A DNA stretch of 64,000 bases from an uncultured Pelagibacteraceae bacterium (GTDB taxonomy: Bacteria > Pseudomonadota > Alphaproteobacteria > Pelagibacterales > Pelagibacteraceae). The notes under the pieces are model-generated. The model was not told the DNA's origin and made no database searches. It saw nothing but the letters and a program-made list of their open reading frames with translations. Shown here piece after piece: positions 8,284-16,707 of the stretch. A program made the translations under genes and the position numbers. The DNA lies in assembly GCA_902561155.1 (NCBI GenBank), contig CACEOY010000004.1, positions 1-64,000 on the forward strand, read 5' to 3'. How positions within the stretch are numbered: the stretch's first letter is position 1; every line of letters begins with the position of its first letter.

Positions 8284-8831
8284 TCTGTTGGAATTGTGCT
8301 TAGCACGTTAAATTTTTTGTCTGTAATTACTATTTCTCCTGAACTAGGAACTGCATCAGTAATAGCAGTAATTATACTGTAATGAGTTATTAAAATTAAG
8401 TTGCCACCATCGCCGTCCCAATTATTAATAAATGTTCGAAGCTGCTTAAGTTGTTTGGGTTCATTTTTTGCAAATGATGACTGGAAGGTTGAATTTAAAG
8501 CAGAAAATTCGAAATAATTTTTAAATGCGTATTTTGCAGTATCTTTACATCTACACCATTGACTACTTAAAACTTTATCTACAGGAATTTTATTTTTTTT
8601 AAATAGTTTACCTATAGCTTTCGATTGTTCAATCCCAACCTTATTTAAGTTTCTTTGTGTCTTACAATCATTTATTTTAAATCCCGGAGGATCTCCGCCT
8701 CCTGGAGCTAGTGCGTGCCTAATTAATATTATTTTATCCCCTTCTTTTGCTTCGGCCCATAAATCCTTAGCAACTAGACTTTGAAAATTTAATAGTTGAG
8801 AGAATATTAATAAGTAAAAAATCTTTTTCAT
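8280..8831 (-). CDS. Exported histidine phosphatase superfamily protein
   Basis: A 183-residue protein with an N-terminal signal sequence (about residues 1-21, ending LVA-K). The catalytic motif is R38-H39-A in ILIRHALAPGG, where the usual third residue is G. A second catalytic histidine is in LILITHYSII. Cysteines in WCRC and NDC could form disulfides in the periplasm. It probably removes phosphate from a periplasmic substrate, which cannot be named. Its ATG overlaps the msrB stop as ATGA, making cysE-msrB-phosphatase a coupled unit. Confidence 0.82.
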   Translation of the reverse strand: MKKIFYLLIFSQLLNFQSLVAKDLWAEAKEGDKIILIRHALAPGGGDPPGFKINDCKTQRNLNKVGIEQSKAIGKLFKKNKIPVDKVLSSQWCRCKDTAKYAFKNYFEFSALNSTFQSSFAKNEPKQLKQLRTFINNWDGDGGNLILITHYSIITAITDAVPSSGEIVITDKKFNVLSTIPTD

Positions 8832-9205
8832 TCTTTAGGTTTGAAAACTAAACATGTTCCATTATTACAATATCTTTTACCAGTAGGTTTTGGTCCATCT
8901 TCAAATAAATGTCCATGGTGTCCTTTACAGTTTTTACAGTGGTATTCAGTTCTTGGATAACCAATTAGATTGTCAGTTTTTGTTTCAAATACATCAGGAA
9001 GAGATTTAAAAAATGATGGCCATCCAGTTCCACTGTCAAATTTCATGCCAGAGTCAAATAGTTTTATACCACAACCAGCGCAATGATAAGCGCCTTCTCT
9101 TTTTTCATTATTTAATGGACTCGATCCTGGAGGTTCCGTGCCTTCTTGTTTTAAAATATAATTTTGTTCTGGAGTTAAATTGGCGTTCCAATCTTTATTT
9201 TTCAT
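8828..9205 (-). CDS. msrB: Peptide-methionine (R)-S-oxide reductase MsrB
   Basis: Repairs the R-sulfoxide of methionine in proteins. I chose the ATG at 9205 (125 residues, [14 protein letters not shown]) because it is where family members begin and overlaps the end of cysE by only 11 bases; a longer reading frame from 9256 would lie mostly inside cysE. Zinc ligands are C42, C45, C90 and C93 in HCAGC and [20 protein letters not shown] and the catalytic C113 in RYCNN are intact. An extra cysteine, C118, follows close behind. No signal peptide, so it is cytoplasmic. It is coupled to the downstream phosphatase by ATGA. Confidence 0.93.
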   Translation of the reverse strand: MKNKDWNANLTPEQNYILKQEGTEPPGSSPLNNEKREGAYHCAGCGIKLFDSGMKFDSGTGWPSFFKSLPDVFETKTDNLIGYPRTEYHCKNCKGHHGHLFEDGPKPTGKRYCNNGTCLVFKPKE

Positions 9206-9773
9206 CTTTAACTTTATCATCGACACCATAAGGTTTAAACGTGCCTTTGTTTCCAACTTTTATTTCTTTAGCAGGTATACCGATCACAGTTGCATTTTCT
9301 TTAACATCATTAACCACAACTGCATTAGCAGCAACTCTAGAATTATTTCCAATTTTAACGGGTCCTAAAATTTGAGCGCCTGAACCTATTACAACATCAT
9401 TTCCAATTGAAGGATGTCTTTTTTCATGTCTTTGCCTTTCGCTGTCGATACTAGGGGATATACCTCCTAAAGTAACCGCATGATAAATTGTTACGTTGTT
9501 ACCTATTTCTGAAGTTTCTCCTATTACAACTCCCATTCCATGATCTATGAATAAATTTTTTCCAATTTTTGCTCCAGGATGAATTTCTATTCCTGTAAAA
9601 AATCTAGTTGTCTGAGAAATAATTCTGGCAATTAAATCAAATCCTGCAATGAAGAAAAAATTTGCTATTTTATGAAAAAATACAGCTTTCACACCTGGGT
9701 AAGTGAGAATGATACTCACTAAAGATTTTGCCGCAGGATCTCTAGATTTTATAGATTCTAAATAATCGATCAT
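9195..9773 (-). CDS. cysE: Serine O-acetyltransferase CysE
   Basis: Transfers acetyl from acetyl-CoA to serine, the first step of cysteine synthesis. The 192-residue protein has a left-handed beta-helix of hexapeptide repeats from about residue 62 to 165, with catalytic residues D77-H78 in [17 protein letters not shown] and H98 in YHAVTLGG. It is the short, EpsC-like form without the long N-terminal helical domain of the enterobacterial enzyme. It leads a three-gene minus-strand unit with msrB and the phosphatase. Confidence 0.93.
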   Translation of the reverse strand: MIDYLESIKSRDPAAKSLVSIILTYPGVKAVFFHKIANFFFIAGFDLIARIISQTTRFFTGIEIHPGAKIGKNLFIDHGMGVVIGETSEIGNNVTIYHAVTLGGISPSIDSERQRHEKRHPSIGNDVVIGSGAQILGPVKIGNNSRVAANAVVVNDVKENATVIGIPAKEIKVGNKGTFKPYGVDDKVKDEK

Positions 9774-9832
9774 AGTTATGTATATAATGACTACTTGAAA
9801 AATTTAAAGAATTATTTATAAAGTCACAAATT

Positions 9833-10234
9833 ATGAGTAAACCATTTCACTTAGCTATACCAGCAGGTAATTTAGACACTGCAATTGACTTCTATAAAAA
9901 CGTTCTCGGATGTAAATTAGGTAATGGAGAAAAAGACAAGTGGATTGATGTTGATTTTTGGGGCAATGAACTTACTCTTCACAAAACTGAAACTAAGCTT
10001 CCAAGAGAGAGACATGACGTAGATATGGGAAAAGTTCCAGTGCCTCATTTTGGAGTTCATTTAAATACAGAAGTATTCAATAAGATTAAAAAAAATATAG
10101 AACAACACGATAAAGTAAATTATCTTGATAATCCTTACACTAGGTTTAAGGGTCAAAAAGAAGAGCAAGAAACATTTTTTATAGAAGACCCTCACGGTAA
10201 CGTTTTAGAGCTTAAAACGTTAAAGAATAATTAA
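9833..10234 (+). CDS. VOC (glyoxalase/bleomycin resistance) superfamily protein
   Basis: A 133-residue protein with two paired beta-alpha-beta-beta-beta motifs typical of the vicinal oxygen chelate fold. Likely metal ligands are H6 in PFHLAIP, a histidine in VPHFGVHL and the glutamate in GNVLELK. The region FYKNVLGC is the common family helix. Members include glyoxalases, dioxygenases and resistance proteins; the exact reaction cannot be told. Its stop abuts the stop of the converging trypsin-like protease gene with no gap. Confidence 0.85.
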   Translation: MSKPFHLAIPAGNLDTAIDFYKNVLGCKLGNGEKDKWIDVDFWGNELTLHKTETKLPRERHDVDMGKVPVPHFGVHLNTEVFNKIKKNIEQHDKVNYLDNPYTRFKGQKEEQETFFIEDPHGNVLELKTLKNN

Positions 10235-11446
10235 TTATCCAATTTTTTTAAATTTATCAGGTTTGCCATCTCCATTTGTATCAATGCCCGATGCATCAGG
10301 TTTTCCATCAAAATTTGAGTCAACGTACCAAATATCTATCGTGCCATTTTCACCTTTATCAATAGCGATAATATCTGGTTTACCATCTCCATTGGTGTCT
10401 TTTCCTATCATGTCAGGTTTTCCGTTATGATCTGAGTCTTTTAAAACTAAATCAATTTTTCCATCACCATTTTTATCTATGTAAAAGGTATCTGGCTTAC
10501 CGTCATTATTTGTGTCAATTTTCTTTGCAACTTTTTTGCTTACTTTTGGTTTAATTTTTTCTGGCTCTTTTTTTAAAGAGGTTGATGAAAGATTATTAAT
10601 AAATTTAAGAACTTCTAAAGAAGTTACCGCAAAGTTAAGGTTCTCTCCTTTGGACTTAAAAGAGTTTACTCCAATTAACTTTCCATCATTATTTAATAAA
10701 GGCCCCCCAGAATTTCCTGTGCTTATCGGTGTCTGGGTCTGAATTATATTTGCAGTATGTTTTGTATCTTTATATCTCCATTTAAAATTTTCTCTTACTT
10801 GGCTCACATAACCTTTTGAATAAGTCCATGAAAAATTATTTGGATGTCCAATTGCATGAACATCGGACCCGACTTCAGGAAGAGAGTTGCCCAATGGTAT
10901 CTCGTTAACTCTATCTGGTAACACTCCATTAATTTTTAAAAGTGCTAAATCTTTTGTTGCATCGTATCCAATTACTGTAGCAGGATACACATCGCTTTTA
11001 CTTGGCTCTTGGCCTTGAAATTTTATTACAACCCCAACATTATTAGCTCCTTGAATAACGTGCCAATTAGTTATTACAGCTCCAAGTTTTTTATTTATTA
11101 TTGATCCAGAGCCGTGAGCTTTTAATTTAGTATTAACAACTAATACAACGCTATCTGAAAAACTTTTATAAATATTTGTAGAAATTAATCCTCTAGTTTT
11201 AGGTGATTTATTTTTTGTTTTATTTAAAATTTCAAGAGCTCCAATTGGCATAGAATCTTTATCTAAATCAATTAGATTTTCATCAACTTCAATATCTCCA
11301 ATTTTTGACCCTCCTCTAGTAAGGTTTTTTGAGAAATCTTCTTTAAATAATGAAATTTCTTTTTTATCTGCGTATGATAAACTTTGAAAAAAAAGGCCGA
11401 AAATAAAAATGACACTTATTAAAAAATTTGTTTTAGTATTTTTCAT
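10235..11446 (-). CDS. Exported trypsin-like serine protease with seven calcium-type repeats
   Basis: A 403-residue exported protease. Residues 1-26 form a signal peptide ending SYA. The S1 domain (about 90-285) carries the triad H129 (ITNWHV), D166 (KDLALL) and S246 (TGNSGGPLL). A lysine-rich linker (about 292-310) leads to seven tandem 13-residue units starting at D311, D324, D337, D350, D363, D376 and D389, each of the form D-x-N-x-D-G-x-x-D, as in thrombospondin type 3 or EF-hand-like calcium loops. There is no PDZ domain, unlike DegP. Its first 13 codons overlap, head-to-head, the signal peptide codons of the CHAT gene; a GATAAT -10-like element lies just upstream inside that gene. Substrate unknown; a functional link to the CHAT protein is inferred from position. 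Confidence 0.88.
   Translation of the reverse strand: MKNTKTNFLISVIFIFGLFFQSLSYADKKEISLFKEDFSKNLTRGGSKIGDIEVDENLIDLDKDSMPIGALEILNKTKNKSPKTRGLISTNIYKSFSDSVVLVVNTKLKAHGSGSIINKKLGAVITNWHVIQGANNVGVVIKFQGQEPSKSDVYPATVIGYDATKDLALLKINGVLPDRVNEIPLGNSLPEVGSDVHAIGHPNNFSWTYSKGYVSQVRENFKWRYKDTKHTANIIQTQTPISTGNSGGPLLNNDGKLIGVNSFKSKGENLNFAVTSLEVLKFINNLSSTSLKKEPEKIKPKVSKKVAKKIDTNNDGKPDTFYIDKNGDGKIDLVLKDSDHNGKPDMIGKDTNGDGKPDIIAIDKGENGTIDIWYVDSNFDGKPDASGIDTNGDGKPDKFKKIG
10238..10516 (-). repeat. Seven in-frame 39-bp repeats coding calcium-type loops
   Basis: The 3' end of the trypsin-like protease gene is seven units of exactly 13 codons. Four units read DTNGDGKPD or DTNNDGKPD and the others diverge at 1-4 positions (DKNGDGKID, DSDHNGKPD, DKGENGTID, DSNFDGKPD). 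The aspartates at positions 1, 3 or 5 and 9 match calcium ligands in EF-hand-like loops. Unit five is the weakest. The exact 13-residue spacing suggests a continuous rod or solenoid rather than paired EF-hands. Confidence 0.9.
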
Positions 11447-14400
11447 AGGCTTGATATTATCTACTTTTGATACTAATTCAAACGCTTCTATATTTAAATT
11501 TAAATTCGAAGAACTAGAAAAAGCCCAAAAACTATATCCTTCTGACCCAAAAGGGGCTCACGAAATATTAGATAAATTAATAATACATTATGAAAAAAAA
11601 CCTCCTAAAGATTTTCCTTGGTTAGCATACGCATATAGCGATAAAGCTAATTGGTTACGTGATGAAGGAAAAAATGAGGAGTCTTTAGAATTGCGTATTA
11701 AGTCCTGCAAACATCATCAAAAAAAATATAGAAAGCAGAAGGTAAATGATGGTGAAGGCAATCTATTATTTTGTTATTATATGCTTAGTTTAGCTTATGA
11801 AGAGCTTAAATTTTTTAAAGAAAGTATTGAAACTTCGACTAAAGCAATAAAAATTTTTGAAAAATATAAAAATTTTCAGGTTAATAAACATAATGGTTTA
11901 ACAGAGTTTAATTATCAACTTTTTCAAAGAGCTGTGGTTTATGAAAAAACATTTCAATATGATAATTCTATTAATGATTTTGAAAAATTATTTGAACTTA
12001 TAAAAAACCCTAATAGAGAAAATCAAAGAGAAGCCGACAATTATATACGTGCCGCAAGAAGTCTTTCAGCTATATATGGAAAAAAAGGTGATAGTAAAAA
12101 TGAATTTAAATATAAAAAAATTTATTATGACTCGGTATACAAATTTGCTAACTCAGATCCATATAGATTAGCTTCAGCAAATGTTACAATGGGAAATTAT
12201 TTTAATAGTCAAAAAAATTCTGAAGTAGCTATTAATCATTTTAATGAGGCTATAAAAATTGCAAATAGTACTCTTCAAGACTCAAGTCTTAATTATGAAG
12301 ATAGATCAGTAATACTTAATAGCAAAATGACAGCCATGGTGGGAAGAAACACTGCTTTTGATCGTCAAGATCCTGATAACGAGAGAACAAAAAAAATAGC
12401 ATTTGAACTCATTGAACTTAACAAGCAATTTAAATTAATAGATAAAAGAACAGATGGTTATGAATATTTAGTAGATTATTATAACAAAAATGAAGATTAC
12501 GATAATGTAAAAGAAACTTATAAAAAAATATATCAATTACATGACAAAAAACTTGTTGAAGCAAAAAAGACAAAAAGAGTTCATTTAAGAGGTATTTTAG
12601 AAGGTATTGTAATTGCGGATATTAGACGAACAAAATTTGAAGAGGCTTTTAATTATATAGCGCTCAATAAGTTCCAAGAAAGTATTAAAATAGCTAATGA
12701 ATTAAAAAAATATGAAACACCTGACGAAGGAGCGGCTGAAATATATGACAAAGTCAGTTTATTAAACCTTTATGGAAGGGCTTATGGCGGCTTAGCAGAT
12801 CATAAAAAGTCTATAACATATTATTTACAGGCATTAGATATTTTAAACAAATCTTTTGAAAAAGATTATCTGCAGGAAGAAACAATCCTTAATAATTTAG
12901 CTTTGGCATATAACACTGTTGGAGAAAGAGATCTTGCAATAAAATATATGACTGAGGTCGGAAAAAGAATAGAGAAAAGAAATACACTTGATATCTATAA
13001 AGTTGATACTTATTCAAATTTAGCTGCAATAATTCCAGATAGAAAACTTGCTAAAAATTACGCGCTCAAAGCTTATAATATTCTCCTAAACAGCAAAGAG
13101 GAGTTTAGAAATGATTTAAGTTTCATCAACGCGGCAACTATTCTTGCTGAATTTTATTTTGCAGAAAAAAATTACTCTGAAGCAGAAAAAATAATTCTGT
13201 CTGGATACGAATATGCGAAAGTAAATTATCCAAAAAATATTTTGTCTTTCAGTAATTATCTTTATTTGTATGGCGATATAGCTGCAGTGAAAAATAAAGA
13301 TTATGATACTTGTATTAAGTACTCTAAAATAATTATTGATGAATTAGCAAAACTAGATGCTTCATCATCAAGCTTAGTTAAACCTCGTATACTTAAATGG
13401 TCTTGCCATTCTTCTAAAGGTGAAAAGGAAGCTGCTTTCGATGAACTATACAAAGCTATAATGATAATAATTCAAGAATTTGACAGAAATAACTTCGAAC
13501 TAAATTTTGAAGTAAATAAACTTGTAAAAGATAACAGAATTTTCATCGAAAATTTTATATCTAGAATTATTAATTATTCCCACAAAGAAAAAAATATACT
13601 CCAAAAATATAAAAATGTTAATTTTTTAGATTTAGCTTTTGGTTTGCAGCAAATTGTTAAAACAAATGAACTAAATGTAAATCTTTCTCAAGCTATATCG
13701 AGAGAATTATCAAGTGATGACAAAATTTCTAATAAGATTAAAAAATATTCATCGCTTCTTATAGAGCGACAAGGACTTCTCAAATTAGCTTCTCTTGATG
13801 ATAGAAATATTAAAAAAAACAACACCAAACTTTCGAAAGTAAACAAAGATATCGTTATATTAAAAAAACAAATTTTAAATGATTATCCAGAGTTTAAGAA
13901 AAATTTTGCTAATCAAATGGTTATAGGGAGTGTATTATCCCCTTCTATGCCTGAGGATGAGGCATTGATACAATTTTCAATCGGAAAATTTTTCTCTTTT
14001 GCATCAGTTATTACTAAAGAAGATTATACAATTACACATCTGCAGAGAAGAAATCCAATTTCAAATCCCCAGCGAAAATGGAAACTCACAACTCATAGTG
14101 AAGTTTCGAGGTTAGTTGAAGATTTAAGAAAAAACTTGCAACTTGTTGGTGGCAAACCAGTAAAATTCGATCTAGAAAAAAGTAGTTTATTGTTTGATAT
14201 GCTTTTTACAGAAAATATCTTTAATATTTTAAAAGATAAAAAGAAGTTAGTAATTGTTCCAGATGGTTCGCTTTATGGCTTACCATTTGAGCTTTTATAC
14301 GAAAAGAAAAATAAAAAATGGCTAGTTGAAAAATACTCTATAACAGTAAGTCCTTCTTCATATAGCTACGCTGCTTTAAATCTAGACAAAAAAATACCTT

Positions 14401-15140
14401 ATAACTCTAAAAATAGTTTTGCAGGATTTGGTAATCCAAAAATCCAGGATGTAAAATTAGCTAAAAACCCTGATATTGAAAAGGTAGAATTGGAATTTTC
14501 AAGAGTGTTTACAAGAGGTGGATCGGTAAATTTAAAATATTTAAAGATGTTTCCTGAATTACCCGAAACTGAAGATGAGTTAAGAAAAATATCTACCAAG
14601 TTTGATAGCAATTCTAAACTTTATCTAAGAGAGGAATTTAATGAAAAACAAATTAAATCAATCGATTTCAAAAAATTCAAAGTTGTTAGTTTCGCAACAC
14701 ATGCATTAGTAGTTGGGGAAATAGAGGGTTTAGCAGAACCAGCGATTGTTTTAAGTGTTCCTAATAAAGCGACTAAAGAAAATGACGGATTATTGACAGC
14801 TTCTGAAATAGTAAAATTAAATATGGGCACTGACCTAATTATTCTATCAGCTTGTAATACAGCATCATCAAGTGGAAAAACTAACAGTGAAGCTTTATCT
14901 GGTTTAGCAAATTCATTTTTCTATTCGGGTGCAAAGAGTTTACTAGTAACTCACTGGTCAATAATTTCAGATACTTCAGTCCAATTAATTTCCGATACTT
15001 TTGATTTTTTAGATGAAAGCAATGGCGATCTGTCTATTGCATTAACTAAAGCCAAAATAAAAATGTTGAAAAACAGCGAAACTCAACATCCTATTTATTG
15101 GGCGCCATATACACTGGTAGGTAGATCAAATATTTATTAA
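11409..15140 (+). CDS. Exported TPR-CHAT caspase-like protein
   Basis: A 1243-residue protein with a signal peptide (about residues 1-26, MTLIKKFVLVFFIGLIL then SNA). Residues ~30-620 are helical with TPR-like pairs, for example around LNLYGRAYGGLADHKKSI and ILNNLALAYNTVGERDLAI; a less structured helical stretch runs to ~850. The C-terminal CHAT domain includes VPDGSLYGLPFELLYE at 950, the catalytic H1098 in SFATHALV and C1149 in ILSACNTA, and LLVTHWSIISD, all typical of clan CD CHAT proteases. It is therefore probably a periplasmic or envelope peptidase with a TPR sensor. It begins 38 bases inside the divergent protease gene; AAAAGG at 11391-11396 may serve as ribosome site and TATGAT at 11373-11378 as a -10 box. 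Confidence 0.9.
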   Translation: MTLIKKFVLVFFIGLILSTFDTNSNASIFKFKFEELEKAQKLYPSDPKGAHEILDKLIIHYEKKPPKDFPWLAYAYSDKANWLRDEGKNEESLELRIKSCKHHQKKYRKQKVNDGEGNLLFCYYMLSLAYEELKFFKESIETSTKAIKIFEKYKNFQVNKHNGLTEFNYQLFQRAVVYEKTFQYDNSINDFEKLFELIKNPNRENQREADNYIRAARSLSAIYGKKGDSKNEFKYKKIYYDSVYKFANSDPYRLASANVTMGNYFNSQKNSEVAINHFNEAIKIANSTLQDSSLNYEDRSVILNSKMTAMVGRNTAFDRQDPDNERTKKIAFELIELNKQFKLIDKRTDGYEYLVDYYNKNEDYDNVKETYKKIYQLHDKKLVEAKKTKRVHLRGILEGIVIADIRRTKFEEAFNYIALNKFQESIKIANELKKYETPDEGAAEIYDKVSLLNLYGRAYGGLADHKKSITYYLQALDILNKSFEKDYLQEETILNNLALAYNTVGERDLAIKYMTEVGKRIEKRNTLDIYKVDTYSNLAAIIPDRKLAKNYALKAYNILLNSKEEFRNDLSFINAATILAEFYFAEKNYSEAEKIILSGYEYAKVNYPKNILSFSNYLYLYGDIAAVKNKDYDTCIKYSKIIIDELAKLDASSSSLVKPRILKWSCHSSKGEKEAAFDELYKAIMIIIQEFDRNNFELNFEVNKLVKDNRIFIENFISRIINYSHKEKNILQKYKNVNFLDLAFGLQQIVKTNELNVNLSQAISRELSSDDKISNKIKKYSSLLIERQGLLKLASLDDRNIKKNNTKLSKVNKDIVILKKQILNDYPEFKKNFANQMVIGSVLSPSMPEDEALIQFSIGKFFSFASVITKEDYTITHLQRRNPISNPQRKWKLTTHSEVSRLVEDLRKNLQLVGGKPVKFDLEKSSLLFDMLFTENIFNILKDKKKLVIVPDGSLYGLPFELLYEKKNKKWLVEKYSITVSPSSYSYAALNLDKKIPYNSKNSFAGFGNPKIQDVKLAKNPDIEKVELEFSRVFTRGGSVNLKYLKMFPELPETEDELRKISTKFDSNSKLYLREEFNEKQIKSIDFKKFKVVSFATHALVVGEIEGLAEPAIVLSVPNKATKENDGLLTASEIVKLNMGTDLIILSACNTASSSGKTNSEALSGLANSFFYSGAKSLLVTHWSIISDTSVQLISDTFDFLDESNGDLSIALTKAKIKMLKNSETQHPIYWAPYTLVGRSNIY

Positions 15141-15146
15141 TTGCTA

Positions 15147-15176
15147 TTGACTTAATTACAGTAAATCTAATATAGT
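15147..15176 (+). promoter_or_regulatory. Predicted sigma-70 promoter of metY
   Basis: TTGACT (15147-15152) and TATAGT (15171-15176) are separated by 18 bases. The expected start, about 6-7 bases later, falls right at the 5' end of the SAM-II riboswitch, so position and motif support each other. It lies 7 bases after the CHAT gene stop codon. Confidence 0.7.
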
Positions 15177-15181
15177 CCTTA

Positions 15182-15233
15182 TAGCGCTGAGTTAAAACAA
15201 ATTGCGGGCGCTTAACAAATCCAGCTAAAGCGT
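15182..15233 (+). promoter_or_regulatory. SAM-II riboswitch
   Basis: The sequence follows the SAM-II pattern: stem AGCGC (15183-15187) pairing with GCGCT (15208-15212), the loop beginning TGAGTTAA, an ATTGC segment, and the 3' tail AACAAATCCAGCTAAAG that forms the pseudoknot in this class. SAM-II binds S-adenosylmethionine. Its tail CTAAAGCG (15225-15232) is perfectly complementary to CGCTTTAG (15249-15256) in the following terminator, giving an alternative antiterminator stem. SAM binding would occupy the tail and free the terminator, switching metY off at transcription. Confidence 0.9.
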
Positions 15234-15243
15234 CAAGTCTCAG

Positions 15244-15272
15244 ACCACCGCTTTAGTCGGTGGTTTTTTTTT
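15244..15272 (+). terminator. Riboswitch-controlled intrinsic terminator
   Basis: A perfect 7-bp stem ACCACCG/CGGTGGT (15244-15250 with 15258-15264) with loop CTTTAGT is followed by an uninterrupted run of T to 15272. It lies between the SAM-II and SAM-V aptamers and shares eight bases with the SAM-II tail, so it is the expression platform of SAM-II. Confidence 0.93.
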
Positions 15273-15282
15273 AGAAAAATAA

Positions 15283-15341
15283 AACCAGGTATTTGAACTG
15301 TATTGTACACCTGGCTTTTTGCCGAAGTACTAAAAAGGGAG
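15283..15341 (+). promoter_or_regulatory. SAM-V riboswitch covering the metY ribosome site
   Basis: The stem CCAGGT (15285-15290) pairs with ACCTGG (15309-15314) around the loop ATTTGAACTGTATTGTAC, and the 3' part AAGTACTAAAAAGGGAG contains the ribosome binding site GGGAG (15337-15341). These elements match the SAM-V class described in marine bacteria, including Pelagibacter. A GTAC/GTAC pairing (15305-15308 with 15327-15330) is a likely part of the pseudoknot. SAM binding would hide the ribosome site, giving a second, translational layer of metY control. Confidence 0.88.
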
Positions 15342-15347
15342 AAAAAA

Positions 15348-16643
15348 ATGACAAAAAAAATTAAACATCCAGAAACAATAGGTTTACATGGAGGTGACTA
15401 TCGAAGCGATCCAGCAACTACGTCGGTAGCCGTACCTATTTATCAAACAACTTCTTATCAATTTAAAGATGCAAAAACTGCCGCAAATTTATTTGGTTTA
15501 AAAGAATTTGGAAATATTTACACAAGAATTAATAATCCCACTTGTGACGTCTTAGAAAAAAGAGTTGCAGCGCTTGAGGGTGGAATGGCTGCGGTGGCAG
15601 TTGGTTCTGGTCAAGCTGCTTCTGCTTTTTGCGTTCAGAATGTTGCTCAAGCAGGAGATAATATAGTTTCATCTACGGATTTATATGGAGGAACAGTTAA
15701 TTTATTTAAAAATACTTTAAGAATGCAAGGTATAGAAGTTAGATTTGCAGATCCATCTGATCCAAAAAACTTTGAAAAACTTACTGATGAAAAAACTAGA
15801 GCTTACTATGGAGAGTCTTGTCCAAATCCTTATTTAAGAGTATTTCCAATTAAAGAAGTTGCTGATATTGGAAAAAAACATGGTGTTCCACTTATAATTG
15901 ATAACACTGCAGCGCCAGTAATTTGTAAACCATTAGAGCACGGTGCAGCAGTTGTTATGCATTCGTTAACTAAATATATCGCAGGTCATGGTACTTCTAT
16001 TGGAGGAATAATTGTTGATGGAGGAACTTTTGATTGGGTGAAAGATCCCAAGAGACAACCTTTGTACAATACTCCTGATCCAAGTTACAATGGTGCAATC
16101 TGGGGGAGAGACGTTCCTAAGATGACTGGAGCAAATGTTGCTTTTGCTGTAAGAGCTCGTGTCGTGCTTTTACGTGACCTAGGTGCTCCCTTGTCACCTT
16201 TCAATGCATTCCAAATTATTCAAGGTTTGGAAACTGTAGCTTTGAGAATGAAACAACATTGCGCTAATGCGGAGAAAGTTGTTAAGTTTTTAGAATCACA
16301 AAAAAAAGTTAAAAATGTAATCTATCCAACTAATCACCAGGGTGAGATAAGAGAAAGAGCAAAAAGATATATGAATGGTGGTTATGGTTCTTTAGTGGGT
16401 ATGGATTTAGGATCTAAAGAAGCCGGAGCAAAGTTTATTGATAATTTAAAGTTACTTTATCATGTGGCTAATATCGGAGATGCTAGAAGTTTAGCGATCC
16501 ATCCAGCATCTACAACGCATAGTCAGCTTAATGACAAACAACTTCAAGAAGCCGGGGTAACACCAGGGTACGTCAGATTGTCCATAGGTATAGAGCATCC
16601 TGACGATATTATTGCTGATATTGAGCAAGCTTTAGCTGCATAA
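15348..16643 (+). CDS. metY: O-acetylhomoserine sulfhydrylase MetY
   Basis: PLP enzyme that makes homocysteine, or methionine if methanethiol is the thiol, from O-acetylhomoserine. I start it at the ATG at 15348 (431 residues, MTKKIKHPETIGLHGG), 6 bases after the GGGAG ribosome site; an in-frame TTG at 15303 would translate the SAM-V aptamer and is rejected. The PLP lysine is K209 in HSLTKYIAGHGTS; IYTRINNPTCDVLEKR and SIGIEHPDDI are typical of the Cys/Met enzyme family. Length fits MetY (about 430). In SAR11 cells, which depend on reduced sulfur, use of methanethiol from DMSP is plausible but is inference. Regulated by the tandem SAM riboswitches upstream. Confidence 0.94.
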   Translation: MTKKIKHPETIGLHGGDYRSDPATTSVAVPIYQTTSYQFKDAKTAANLFGLKEFGNIYTRINNPTCDVLEKRVAALEGGMAAVAVGSGQAASAFCVQNVAQAGDNIVSSTDLYGGTVNLFKNTLRMQGIEVRFADPSDPKNFEKLTDEKTRAYYGESCPNPYLRVFPIKEVADIGKKHGVPLIIDNTAAPVICKPLEHGAAVVMHSLTKYIAGHGTSIGGIIVDGGTFDWVKDPKRQPLYNTPDPSYNGAIWGRDVPKMTGANVAFAVRARVVLLRDLGAPLSPFNAFQIIQGLETVALRMKQHCANAEKVVKFLESQKKVKNVIYPTNHQGEIRERAKRYMNGGYGSLVGMDLGSKEAGAKFIDNLKLLYHVANIGDARSLAIHPASTTHSQLNDKQLQEAGVTPGYVRLSIGIEHPDDIIADIEQALAA

Positions 16644-16707
16644 CTTTTTAGTTAGCTAGATTTACTTGACGTCTAAATGACTTCAAAATAATATTTATCT
16701 TAATTCT

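Noticed and set aside
9206-9256. A longer MsrB start inside cysE
   Set aside because: It overlaps cysE by 62 bases and adds residues absent from the family; the ATG at 9205 gives the normal protein.
10238-10516. Regular 39-base repeats as a possible CRISPR array
   Set aside because: The units are in frame, encode a conserved peptide motif and have no unique spacers.
11409-15140. TPR-CHAT protein as a cytoplasmic antiphage effector
   Set aside because: A clear signal peptide and no Cas, reverse transcriptase or other defence genes nearby; an envelope role is more likely.
15303-15347. A TTG-start extension adding 15 residues to MetY
   Set aside because: It would translate the SAM-V aptamer; the ATG at 15348 has the GGGAG ribosome site 6 bases upstream and matches the family start.
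16644-16707. Possible glycine riboswitch before the dimethylglycine dehydrogenase gene
   Set aside because: The gap is only 64 bases and shows none of the conserved glycine aptamer elements.
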